Assembly (NCBI GenBank): GCA_031179905.1
Contig: JAPSHL010000010.1
Coordinates: forward strand, 1 to 36,257
DNA from: Bacillus sp. (in: firmicutes)
GTDB taxonomy: Bacteria > Bacillota > Bacilli > Bacillales > Cytobacillaceae
Reading direction: 5' to 3'
DNA length: 36,257 nt
The notes below the pieces were generated by a model, which saw only the letters and a list, made by a program, of their open reading frames with translations, did no database searches and was not told the origin of the DNA. Below, piece by piece: positions 7,394-14,991 of the stretch. Position 1 is the stretch's first letter. Each line of letters starts with the position of its first letter. Position numbers and translations under genes: made by a program.

Positions 7394-8818
7394 TTATAAT
7401 AAATGCTGGAATAACCCCGTTATATAGGAAAGTCCTTTTACACTATATGATTTAAACCAGCTTACACTGCCTGGTTTTAAGTCAGGGTTCTCTATATATG
7501 ATTTATCCTTTGCTACCTTCAAGCTCTTTTTAAAATACTGGTTCATTTCCTTTTCAAGCTTTTGTGTAAATTCCACGCTGTCAATAACAACCATAGATTC
7601 AGTATTCAAGAATGCCGATCTTGAATCCATATTAAATGCTCCAACGGCGCTCAATTGGTCATCAAAGATGAAAGTTTTGGCGTGTATAGAATCAGGACCT
7701 TGGTACTCATATATATTTACATTCTTTTTTACCATCCCATTAATATGTTTTATATGTCCTGAGTAGGCCATAACATTAGCTGTCGATGCTAGTGAGTTTG
7801 TTAAAACTGTTATCTTGTCTGGAGGTATCTTTACGGTATCAAGATATGGCAGCATAGGTTTTGTTGGGATAACATATGGACTTTGGATGACTAAGGACTT
7901 TTTTGCATTCTTCATAAGATTCGATAAATCATACCAAACCCAAGGTTCTTTATTAAATCTTTGTATAGGATTATGAATAAAGGTGATTTTTTTAGTAGGA
8001 AGAGACATTTTCACCCAATCATAAAAATTATTAAATATTTTTTCATCTGTTTTCCTCAAATCCTCTAATTTCTGTTTTAATTGATGATTGGCATCATGCG
8101 CTTTCTTTTGTTGGCGTGGGGATAGCTTTTCAAAAGGAACCTTCGTAATTGGATGGTCCCAGACTTCATTAAAGTAGGACTCCATTTGATTCAAAACACT
8201 GCCTTCCTTTGACTTTGTATCCGTATTAATTATCAGAACATCCCGGTCATTCGTAGGGTTTTTTTCACCTTCTTCAACAAAATAACGGTTCCCAATATTT
8301 CTGCCGCCGATAACTGCATATTTATTATCAATAATAAGTAACTTATCATGAAGTCGATTATTCCATGTCCAAGGCTTTAAAGGATTTAATGGTTCGTAAA
8401 ATTTCATTTCAACATTTGGATGATTAATTAAGGCATATTGGGCATCTTTAAGACTAAATCTCATTCCATGACTAATTCCATCCAAAAGAATCCTTACCTT
8501 TACTCCACGGTCTGCCGCATCCAATATCATTCCTAATATTAAATCGGTAATATACCCTTTATGAATCGCGTAATAGGCAACATCAATAGACTCCTGGGCA
8601 TTTTCCATTAAGTTAACACGAGCATACCCTGAAAAAGTTTTTTCTTCTAATAAAATGACACGATCCTGTGACGTTTCATTCCCATAAAATCTTTCTACAT
8701 TATGCTGCTCCTTATAAGTGCTGCTAACCTGCGGATGGTTGCCTTTAAAAATAACAATCCCGAAAATGATAATATACAGTATATATATAATGAGAATAAT
8801 CATAACCCACCTACTCAC
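7394..8818 (-). CDS. Phospholipase D/cardiolipin synthase-like protein (ClsC type)
   Basis: A 474-residue protein with one N-terminal membrane helix (about residues 5-25) and two PLD domains. The first HKD motif is HDKLLIIDNKYAVIGGRNIG and the second HAKTFIFDDQLSAVGAFNMDSRS. These give the paired His/Lys/Asp set that forms the phospho-histidine site. The NRLHDKLL and GGRNIGNRYF context and the length resemble E. coli ClsC, which makes cardiolipin from two phospholipids; hydrolysis of phospholipid or nucleic acid is the alternative. The GTG at 8818 gives the usual length. An ATG at 8803 is better placed after AAGGTGAG (8821-8814) and may be the true start. It is monocistronic on the minus strand. 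Confidence 0.85.
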   Translation of the reverse strand: MSRWVMIILIIYILYIIIFGIVIFKGNHPQVSSTYKEQHNVERFYGNETSQDRVILLEEKTFSGYARVNLMENAQESIDVAYYAIHKGYITDLILGMILDAADRGVKVRILLDGISHGMRFSLKDAQYALINHPNVEMKFYEPLNPLKPWTWNNRLHDKLLIIDNKYAVIGGRNIGNRYFVEEGEKNPTNDRDVLIINTDTKSKEGSVLNQMESYFNEVWDHPITKVPFEKLSPRQQKKAHDANHQLKQKLEDLRKTDEKIFNNFYDWVKMSLPTKKITFIHNPIQRFNKEPWVWYDLSNLMKNAKKSLVIQSPYVIPTKPMLPYLDTVKIPPDKITVLTNSLASTANVMAYSGHIKHINGMVKKNVNIYEYQGPDSIHAKTFIFDDQLSAVGAFNMDSRSAFLNTESMVVIDSVEFTQKLEKEMNQYFKKSLKVAKDKSYIENPDLKPGSVSWFKSYSVKGLSYITGLFQHLL

Positions 8819-9171
8819 CTTTTTTATGGAATAGCCCTCCTTTTGAATACCTGTAAAGCCATCATAATTGTTAATAGTTTGTTCAACATTTTATAAAATA
8901 TGAAATAACAACGGAGAAAAACAATGTGTTGAAAAAGGCATGAAAAATAATTGTTACATTGGCTGATAAACCTCACCGTTCTCATCTTCTGGACCTCTGA
9001 TCGAGGCAGCAGCGTTTTGAGAATGTCCTTAACAGGAAGATTGGCAGGTTGCTTAATATAAGTAAATTTATTTTTTTGAAGGAAACTAGAAAAATCGTGC
9101 TAAAATAAGTACAATTCGTGAGTGAAGATCTTGAAGCAGGCAGATTTAATTAAAGAATAAGGTGGTATTAG
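8819..9171. other. Non-coding gap upstream of two divergent genes
   Basis: This holds the upstream regions of the PLD-like gene (minus) and the carboxylesterase gene (plus), including an AAAGGAGG on the minus strand at about 8833-8840 that lies 15 bases or more from a usable start. A minus-strand stretch near 8953-9027 reads as a short protein-like tail (SIRGPEDENGEVYQPM) but is preceded by stops. No clear promoter was identified. Confidence 0.35.
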
Positions 9172-9921
9172 ATGATTGTAAGGATTAGCCAGCCAAAATC
9201 TTTTTTCTATAAAGGGGGTTCAAGGGCTGTATTATTATTACACTCCTTTACAAGTAATACGGTGGATGTTAAAAAGTTAGGTAGCTTTCTAAACAGAGAG
9301 GGATATACTTGTTTTGCCCCTTTGTATAAAGGTCATGGTCATTCGGCTGAACATTTAATATTAAGTACTCCGAGTGATTGGCAGAAAAGTGCGGAAGAGG
9401 GTTACAATTTTTTAAAGAGTGAAGGTTATCAGCATATTGCTGTTATTGGTGTATCTTTAGGGGGGCTATTAGCTTTAAATATCAGCCAAAATATGAATGT
9501 TACGGGTATAGTCACTATGTCTGTTCCATATAAGGGTGAGGTATATTCCTTAAAGAAGCGTGTATTAAATTATGCAAAAAATTATATGCAGCTGCAAGGG
9601 AAAGGGAATCAACAAATCTCTGAGGAATTAAATCAGTTAACAGCATATTCAACTAATAGTTTATTACAATTTAAGCAATTTATTGATTCGACTATGGAAG
9701 GATTATCTCAACTAGAGAAGCCAATATCTATATTGTATGGGGAGTTAGATGAACCATTATATAGAGATAGTGCTAAATACATATTTGCAAAAGTATCTTC
9801 CTCTCATAAAAGTATAAAAGGGTATTTAAATTCAAAGCATTTAATGACATTAGGACAAGATAGAGACATTATTCATAGTGATATCCTAACATTTTTAGAG
9901 GGGTTACAATGGCAATACTAA
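9172..9921 (+). CDS. Carboxylesterase, Est30/YvaK-like
   Basis: A 249-residue alpha/beta hydrolase acting on short acyl esters in the cytosol. The N-terminal VLLLHSFTSNTVDV supplies the oxyanion region, GHGHS is a family marker, and the nucleophile elbow is GVSLGG with Ser95. The acid is Asp193 in YGELDEPLYRDS and the base His223 in SKHLMTLG. This spacing fits Geobacillus Est30 (Ser94, Asp193, His223). ATG at 9172 follows AAGGTGG. In Bacillus the yvaK homologue lies beside rnr and smpB; here it stands alone, so it is either relocated or a paralogue. Natural substrate unknown. Confidence 0.88.
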   Translation: MIVRISQPKSFFYKGGSRAVLLLHSFTSNTVDVKKLGSFLNREGYTCFAPLYKGHGHSAEHLILSTPSDWQKSAEEGYNFLKSEGYQHIAVIGVSLGGLLALNISQNMNVTGIVTMSVPYKGEVYSLKKRVLNYAKNYMQLQGKGNQQISEELNQLTAYSTNSLLQFKQFIDSTMEGLSQLEKPISILYGELDEPLYRDSAKYIFAKVSSSHKSIKGYLNSKHLMTLGQDRDIIHSDILTFLEGLQWQY

Positions 9922-10043
9922 TATTTTTTTTCTGTGATTTATCATGCAGTAAGTGATTTTAGGCTCCTTCTAGAAGGCGCGTTCAATTAAAGTGTAAAAA
10001 TAGATAATGCTGTATTCGTTAATCTAAAAATATTAATTCTGAT
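9922..10043. other. Intergenic segment
   Basis: It contains a small imperfect hairpin near 9961-9980 (CCTTC-TA-GAAGG core) that could end transcription of the esterase or of the small minus-strand gene. Nothing else stands out. Confidence 0.3.
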
Positions 10044-10160
10044 TCATGTACTAGTATAAACTGAAAGAAATCTAAAAGTTTTTAACTCGCAATATCCTGT
10101 TTCATATTTATGAATTACTATATATTCTTGCTGTTGATATAAAACTCTAGTTCCGTTCAC
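10044..10160 (-). CDS. Small protein of unknown function, 38 aa
   Basis: A 38-codon frame with a GTG start is preceded by AAAGGGGAG at 10177-10169, 8 bases upstream, a strong and well-placed ribosome site. The peptide begins NGTRVLYQQQEYIVIHKYETG and continues YCELKTFRFLSVYTST. The pattern of a short strand, a turn and an acidic Cys-Glu segment resembles small uncharacterised Bacillus proteins of 40-60 residues, and the C-terminus may be truncated. No function can be assigned. The flank 10161-10372 has no clear gene; a 22-codon GTG frame after AAGGAAGGTG near 10223 is too short to call. Confidence 0.4.
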   Translation of the reverse strand: MNGTRVLYQQQEYIVIHKYETGYCELKTFRFLSVYTST

Positions 10161-10372
10161 AAAAAACACTCCCCTTTGTATGATTTATAATAAAAATCAA
10201 ACTTACCAATTTCGATAAGGAAGGTGAAAATAATAATATTTGTGACAAGTGAGAAAGTTTCTAGAAAGGATTTTTCACTTGAGGTTGAATAGTAAGATTT
10301 ACCTGGGAGCTATTGAAGATAAGAATAATATATAACAGGAATTACAAGAAAAAATAGTAAGGGCAGAAATCA

Positions 10373-10546
10373 TTATAAGGAATTTTTAAGATTAGAATAA
10401 TCAGTTGTGCCATCCATTGGTAAATTTCTTTTAATAATTTCGGTTCTTAACATCTCAATAAAATCGTGGGAAAGCTTTTGTCTATAGGTTTCATGATAGG
10501 CATCTATAAGTATTTCATTATTAAGGATGCTAAGGGGGTTCATCAT
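10373..10546 (-). CDS. Sda-like sporulation histidine kinase inhibitor
   Basis: A 57-residue helical-hairpin protein resembling Sda, the DNA-damage checkpoint that blocks KinA autophosphorylation and holds off sporulation. The core SILNNEILIDAYHETYRQKL followed by SHDFIEMLRTEIIKRNL parallels the Bacillus subtilis sequence ([35 protein letters not shown]) along both helices. It carries about 15 extra residues at the C-terminus compared with the 46-residue Sda. Start: of the two ATGs at 10546 and 10543, the first is 6 bases after GGAG; the longer open frame to 10663 begins with TTG without a ribosome site. Bacillaceae often carry several sda paralogues, so which kinase it targets is unknown. 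Confidence 0.7.
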   Translation of the reverse strand: MMNPLSILNNEILIDAYHETYRQKLSHDFIEMLRTEIIKRNLPMDGTTDYSNLKNSL

Positions 10547-10716
10547 ACCATTCTCCATTCTATAAATAGTTATTAAAACTATTCCACTAACATTTTGATT
10601 TAAACCAAAAAGGAGTAAAATATTAAAGAAAATGGAAATTAAAAGAAGCGGAAATTTTGCCAACTTAAAAAATTTAATTATTAATATTTATACAATACGA
10701 GAGAGTTGGCCAGAAA

Positions 10717-10775
10717 AAATTTCAATAAATGAAGGCTTTTTATTTACTCCAAAAAGCCCTCATTTATTGAAATTT
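10717..10775 (-). terminator. Very long hairpin, probably a minus-strand terminator
   Basis: Bases 10717-10732 pair with 10760-10775 and 10734-10741 with 10751-10758, giving a ~25-bp stem with one A-C mismatch and a 9-base loop. On the minus strand it is followed by a T-run. It is the second hairpin downstream of the Asp/Asn-rich gene. Confidence 0.55.
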
Positions 10776-10822
10776 GGTTAATATAACATGTCAACTTGGA
10801 ATAACATCAATCTATATATATG

Positions 10823-10856
10823 TACAAAACGAGAATGCTGCCATTCTCGTTTTGTA
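10823..10856 (-). terminator. Perfect hairpin terminator of the Asp/Asn-rich gene
   Basis: Fifteen base pairs without mismatch (10823-10837 with 10842-10856) and a 4-base loop lie 12 bases after the stop at 10868. The descending arm on the minus strand carries CGTTTTGT. Confidence 0.75.
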
Positions 10857-10867
10857 ATTACTTATGC

Positions 10868-11224
10868 TTAATTGTCTTGATCTTGGTCATTGTCTTGTTC
10901 GTTATCCTGGTCTTGATCAGCATCTGCATTGGCACGAGAACGTGATTGGACACGAGCTTTTGAATCGGAATGAACATCGATGTTCAAATCGATTTTAGCA
11001 TTACCAGAATCGTTGACTTTAGCGACGTTCGTGTTTTTATCAAGGTTTTTGACAGTGTTATCATTATCTACTTCTGTGTCTGTTCTTAAGTCATTATCTA
11101 CATCAAAGTCTACGTTTGCATCTGAACGGCTGTCGCTGTCTCCTGAGCGTGAATTAGAGTTGTTTCTTTGGTTTGAATCCCCTTCGTTATTGCTTCTTCC
11201 CAAGAACCATGGTCTTCTACTCAT
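10868..11224 (-). CDS. Asp/Asn-rich low-complexity protein, 118 aa
   Basis: I do not recognise this protein. It starts MSRRPWFLGRSNNEG, continues with a Ser/Arg/Asn/Asp-rich linker (residues ~15-40), then a region where Asp or Asn alternates with Val, Phe, Leu or Ile (VDFDVDNDLRTDTEVDND; KIDLNIDVHSDSKARVQSRS), and ends in an ADADQDQDNEQDNDQDQDN tail. There is no signal peptide or membrane helix. The alternation could form beta structure or a disordered metal-binding polyanion; a spore-layer protein is possible but unproved. The ATG at 11224 has AAGGAGGG 7-8 bases upstream, strong enough to suggest high expression. Two strong terminators follow it. Confidence 0.65.
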   Translation of the reverse strand: MSRRPWFLGRSNNEGDSNQRNNSNSRSGDSDSRSDANVDFDVDNDLRTDTEVDNDNTVKNLDKNTNVAKVNDSGNAKIDLNIDVHSDSKARVQSRSRANADADQDQDNEQDNDQDQDN

Positions 11225-11439
11225 TATAAATCCCTCCTTGTCCTTATTCATTACTTAGTGTATTCAACAATTGAAAAGTGAGATGGTTAGTTACATTAGG
11301 ACAGGCATGGATTTTTAAATAATTCAGCAGATATAACAAGTTGAGTTAAACTTCAATCAGTCTAAAAGGAAATAATTTTATGATGATAGAGTAAACATTA
11401 AAAAACCAAGTAATTTTATCTGAATAGTTCAAAAGTTTG

Positions 11440-11468
11440 TTGACACTCCTTTTTTAGACTGTTATGAT
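11440..11468 (+). promoter_or_regulatory. Sigma-A promoter of the arylsulfotransferase operon leader
   Basis: TTGACA (11440-11445) and TATGAT (11463-11468) are spaced by 17 bases. Transcription should start near 11475, about 200 bases before the first gene and about 40 before a strong terminator hairpin. Confidence 0.8.
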
Positions 11469-11495
11469 AATTTTCAAGAAATAACAAATAGATGA

Positions 11496-11520
11496 GAATC
11501 GACTAGATCACTAGAGATTC
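11496..11520 (+). promoter_or_regulatory. Candidate antiterminator hairpin in the leader RNA
   Basis: GAATC (11496-11500) pairs with GATTC (11516-11520), and inside it CTAG (11503-11506) pairs with CTAG (11511-11514) around an ATCA tetraloop. The right side uses bases 11513-11520, which also form the left arm of the terminator, so the two folds exclude each other. The shape recalls BglG-family RNA antiterminator sites, but no such regulator gene is in the window. Confidence 0.35.
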
Positions 11521-11560
11521 AACAAAATGTATGTTTTGCATTTTGTTGAATCTCTTTTTT
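11513..11560 (+). terminator. Leader terminator (attenuator) before the arylsulfotransferase gene
   Basis: A perfect 17-bp stem (11513-11529 with 11539-11555), a 9-base loop and a T-run to 11560. No coding gene lies between the promoter at 11440 and this terminator, so it ends a short leader RNA of about 85 bases unless read through. Confidence 0.8.
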
Positions 11561-11673
11561 GTTATCTATGGATCGTTCGTTTAGGGGGAGAGTGAATCTT
11601 AGAAAAGGTTAGTAACTTTTGCGCTTTAATCCGATTAAACCTATTTGAAATAAGAAAAGGGGAGAGATTGAAC

Positions 11674-13110
11674 ATGGGACATCCTACTATTTATCCTACA
11701 GGAGCAACAATTTATTCACCAACTAAAGCTTGGAGCGGCTACACTATCTTTCAAGCGCCAGACCTTGGAGCTTTATTGATTGATATGAATGGAAGAGAAG
11801 TACACTTGTGGAAAGGCTTAAGAGGTTTTCCAAATAAAATTTTTCCAGGTGGCTATGTGTTGGGACACACCTTTAACAGAGACCCACAGCATGGTTTTCA
11901 GGATGAAGGAGATGTGGCGCAGGTAGATTTTGACGGGAACGTTGTCTGGAAGTTTGACAAGCATGAATTTATTACTGATCCGGGTTATGAAGGCAGATGG
12001 ATTGCTAGAGCACATCATGACTATCAGCGTGAAGGCAGTCCTGTCGGATATTATGCGCCAGGGTTAGAGCCGAAAATTGACGGAGGCAATACACTAGTAC
12101 TTGCCCACCGTAATGTCGTCAACTCAACTATCTCTAAGTTTGAGCTGTTAGATGATGTGATTTTAGAAGTGGATTGGGACGGCAATATTGTTTGGGAATG
12201 GGCATTCAGCGATCATTTTGATGAGTTACAATTTGATGAGGAAGCTAAGAGAACGATTTATGAACAGCCAAACCGCCGTTTCTTTGGCAATGAGTCTGGT
12301 GATTGGCTACATATAAACTCCATATCTGCAATTGGGCCAAATCGTCATTATGATAATGGTGATGAAAGATTTCATCCTGACAATATCATCTGGGATGCAC
12401 GCGAAGCAAATATCATTGGTATAACAGATAAACGTTCTGGCAAGATTGTCTGGCAAATCGGACCGGATTACTCTGCAGGGGAATTAAAGGATATTGGCTG
12501 GATTATCGGTCAGCATCATGCACATATCATTCCGCAAGGACTGCCTGGTGAAGGGAATCTGCTGGTATTCGATAATGGCGGCTGGGGCGGTTATGGAGCT
12601 CCGAATCCTGGTTCCCCCGACGGCACGAAAAACGCTTTGCGAGATCATTCACGGGTTTTGGAAATTGATCCTGTCAGTTTAGAAATTATCTGGCAGTATA
12701 CAGGACAAGAAGCAAACTATCAAGCTCCAACAGATTCTTTTCGCTTTTACAGTCCATATATCAGTTCAGCTCAGCGTTTAGAAAATGGAAATACGTTAAT
12801 CACAGAAGGTGCAAATGGCCGGATTTTTGAAGTTAATGCAGAACATGAAATAGTTTGGGAGTATATGTCTCCATTTAAAAATGCCCGTAATTCCAATATG
12901 GTATACCGTGCATACAGAGTTCCATACGACTGGGTTCCTCAGCTTGAAAAACCAGAAGAAGTAGAAATACAGCCATTGGAAATCGCAACATTCCGGGTGC
13001 CAAATGCTGCTCCAAGCGGAATTGTTTCAGCTGTTGAAGTAAAAGGAGCTGCATCATTCGGAGAAGGCGCTCTTTGCGTAGCACGGTTTGATGAACAAGA
13101 GACAAAATAA
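11674..13110 (+). CDS. Cytosolic arylsulfotransferase (ASST family)
   Basis: A 478-residue beta-propeller of the arylsulfotransferase family, which moves sulfate from a phenolic sulfate ester to a phenol acceptor through a sulfo-histidine. Repeated blade motifs such as VDFDGNVVWKFD, VDWDGNIVWEWAF, KRSGKIVWQIG, DPVSLEIIWQYTG and AEHEIVWEYM mark the propeller. His-rich segments ARAHHDYQ, WLHINSI and GQHHAHIIPQG are candidate active-site positions. No signal peptide is present, unlike periplasmic AssT, so the enzyme should be intracellular. ATG at 11674 follows GGGGAG; the in-frame TTG at 11668 is too close. It heads an operon with an SsuABC-type transporter, pointing to uptake and desulfation of aryl sulfates. 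Confidence 0.8.
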   Translation: MGHPTIYPTGATIYSPTKAWSGYTIFQAPDLGALLIDMNGREVHLWKGLRGFPNKIFPGGYVLGHTFNRDPQHGFQDEGDVAQVDFDGNVVWKFDKHEFITDPGYEGRWIARAHHDYQREGSPVGYYAPGLEPKIDGGNTLVLAHRNVVNSTISKFELLDDVILEVDWDGNIVWEWAFSDHFDELQFDEEAKRTIYEQPNRRFFGNESGDWLHINSISAIGPNRHYDNGDERFHPDNIIWDAREANIIGITDKRSGKIVWQIGPDYSAGELKDIGWIIGQHHAHIIPQGLPGEGNLLVFDNGGWGGYGAPNPGSPDGTKNALRDHSRVLEIDPVSLEIIWQYTGQEANYQAPTDSFRFYSPYISSAQRLENGNTLITEGANGRIFEVNAEHEIVWEYMSPFKNARNSNMVYRAYRVPYDWVPQLEKPEEVEIQPLEIATFRVPNAAPSGIVSAVEVKGAASFGEGALCVARFDEQETK

Positions 13111-13137
13111 ATAGTTTTAAAAGGTGGGGAATTCTTG

Positions 13138-14139
13138 ATGAAGCAAACATATAAAATAGCAGCTTTCAGTCTTTTTTTATCTCTTTTATTAGCAGGCTGC
13201 TCAAGCTCCACTTCAGGGAGTGGAGGCAAGGATGCCATAAAGATAGGAATTGATACAGCAGCAGGCGGTTCCTTGCAAATCAGAGCGGCAAATACAGAAG
13301 GGTTTTTTTCAGACCTGGATATCGACCCGAAAATCTCTAACTTTGCTTATGGTATTGATACAATCAATGCATTGCTGACAGAACAGACTGACACAGGGTT
13401 AGCGGCAGATTATGTCCTTTTGAACTCGTTAAACAGAGGAGATATAGTTGTCATTTCCTCTTTGTCACATAGCACAGAAGCTACGATTAAAAAATCTGAG
13501 TTTGTAGCTGTAAAGGGCATAGATAAACCTGCTGATTTAAAAGGGAAACGAATCGGTGTCGCAAAAGGCACCGTATCGGAATATCATTGGGCTAATTATC
13601 TAGAAACAATTGGCGTAAGTGAAAAGGATATTGAATATGTGCCATTCAGCACACCTGATGAAGCAATTGTTGGTGTGAAAAAAGGGGATATTGATGCTGT
13701 TTTATCAAGCGGAGCAGTATTAGAGAAATTAAAAGCGATAAACGGCGTACATACAATAGATAACCTGTCTTCCGCAAATATTTCCACAAGCAGTTATCTT
13801 GTTGCCAATAAAGAATTTGTTGAAAACAACGAAGAAGCTGTCGTAAATCTGTTGAAAGGCATTAAAGAAGGGATTGCTTATGTTAAAGAAAATCCTGATG
13901 GGACAGCAGAAATCGCCTACAAGGAACTGAAAGTGAAAAAAGAAGATACATTACGAGACTTAGAAAATATCAATTACACTATTGGGTTTACAGAAGAGGA
14001 TATAAAGCACTTAAGTGATATGAAACAATGGCTACTAGAAAGGGGACTATTAAAAAAAGATTATAATATCGAGGATAAGCTGGCGTTAGATGCGCTTCAA
14101 AAGGCTTTACCCGACGCAGTAACCTATAAAAGCAAGTAA
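13138..14139 (+). CDS. SsuA/NMT1-type substrate-binding lipoprotein
   Basis: A 333-residue extracytoplasmic binding protein anchored by a lipid on Cys21 (lipobox LLAGC). After a short Ser/Gly linker, the mature part has the NMT1/SsuA-like two-lobe pattern: IKIGIDTAAGGSLQIRAANTEGFF, the hinge region KPADLKGKRIGVAKGTVSEY, and VPFSTPDEAIVGVKKGDIDAVLS. Relatives bind sulfonates, sulfate esters, taurine or pyrimidine precursors. Being next to an arylsulfotransferase makes an aryl sulfate ester the most likely ligand (inference). ATG at 13138 follows AAGGTGGGG by 8 bases; it lies 27 bases after the sulfotransferase stop, so same operon. Confidence 0.85.
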   Translation: MKQTYKIAAFSLFLSLLLAGCSSSTSGSGGKDAIKIGIDTAAGGSLQIRAANTEGFFSDLDIDPKISNFAYGIDTINALLTEQTDTGLAADYVLLNSLNRGDIVVISSLSHSTEATIKKSEFVAVKGIDKPADLKGKRIGVAKGTVSEYHWANYLETIGVSEKDIEYVPFSTPDEAIVGVKKGDIDAVLSSGAVLEKLKAINGVHTIDNLSSANISTSSYLVANKEFVENNEEAVVNLLKGIKEGIAYVKENPDGTAEIAYKELKVKKEDTLRDLENINYTIGFTEEDIKHLSDMKQWLLERGLLKKDYNIEDKLALDALQKALPDAVTYKSK

Positions 14140-14142
14140 AGG

Positions 14143-14179
14143 GGTGGTGGATTCGGTTTCAACTTGCGAATCCACCATC
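14143..14179 (+). other. Intercistronic stem-loop inside the transporter operon
   Basis: About 13 bp pair between 14143-14155 and 14167-14179 (core GGTGGATTCG with CGAATCCACC). No T-run follows, so it is probably not a full terminator. Such hairpins after a binding-protein gene are known to protect upstream mRNA and give an excess of binding protein over ATPase and permease. Confidence 0.65.
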
Positions 14180-14209
14180 ATCCTTATAAGGAAGAAGGGA
14201 GTAGATTAA

Positions 14210-14980
14210 ATGACAATGGTTCAAACAGATGTTCCTAATATTGTTTTAAAGGGGTTATCAAAATCATTTTCAGAAAAACATGAACAAGGAAGCTATGTAA
14301 TAGAAAATGTTGATTTAACGATAAACAGAGGTGAATTTTATATATTACTAGGTCCAAGCGGGTGCGGGAAATCGACATTATTAAATATTCTAGCTGGGTT
14401 TATCGAGAAGTCAAGCGGAGAGTTGACAATCCAGGGCCAATCAGCTGCAAAGGAAGAGAATCGGGGATTTGTTTTCCAGTCAGCCGATTCAGCATTATTT
14501 CCGTGGCTGACTGTAGAGGAAAATGTGGAATTTGGCCTGAAAATGAAAAAAGTACCAACAGCAAAAAGAAAAGAAATCGCAAACCATTATATTAAATTAG
14601 CTGGGTTAACAGGTCATAATCAGAAATTTCCCAATGAGATTTCCGGCGGGATGAAACAGCGTGTTCAATTGGCACGTGTCTTAGCGAATGATCCGCAAAT
14701 ATTATTAATGGATGAACCGTTTGGAGCTTTAGATGCGATGACAAGGCGAACGATGCAAAAGGAGCTTATAAGAATATGGACAGAAACAAATAAGACAGTA
14801 ATATTTGTTACCCATGATATTCAAGAGGCACTTATGCTAGGTCAGCGGATCGGGATTATGTCAGTTGGACCATCCTCTAAAATAATCCACTCCTATCAAA
14901 TCGACATGCCATATCCACGAGAACTTACTAGTCCAGATTTCAATGAGTATTATAAAGCTGTTCAGTCGCATTTTGATTAG
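14210..14980 (+). CDS. SsuB/TauB-type ABC transporter ATP-binding protein
   Basis: A 256-residue cytosolic ATPase energising the importer. Walker A is GPSGCGKST (residues 48-56), Q-loop Gln90, signature SGGMKQR (145-151), Walker B ILLMDEP (164-170) and switch His202 in FVTHDIQEAL. The sequence pattern, with FGALDAMTRRTMQKEL after Walker B, is that of the nitrate/sulfonate/taurine importer ATPases. ATG at 14210 is ~9 bases after AGAAGGGA; a second ATG at 14216 is in frame. It lies between the binding protein and permease genes, with its stop codon overlapping the permease ribosome site. Confidence 0.9.
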   Translation: MTMVQTDVPNIVLKGLSKSFSEKHEQGSYVIENVDLTINRGEFYILLGPSGCGKSTLLNILAGFIEKSSGELTIQGQSAAKEENRGFVFQSADSALFPWLTVEENVEFGLKMKKVPTAKRKEIANHYIKLAGLTGHNQKFPNEISGGMKQRVQLARVLANDPQILLMDEPFGALDAMTRRTMQKELIRIWTETNKTVIFVTHDIQEALMLGQRIGIMSVGPSSKIIHSYQIDMPYPRELTSPDFNEYYKAVQSHFD

Positions 14981-14991
14981 GAGGAAATAAG

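Noticed and set aside
10547..10663. Hydrophobic extension before the Sda-like protein, suggesting a membrane-anchored form
   Set aside because: It would start at TTG without a ribosome site, while GGAG is correctly placed before the ATG at 10546.
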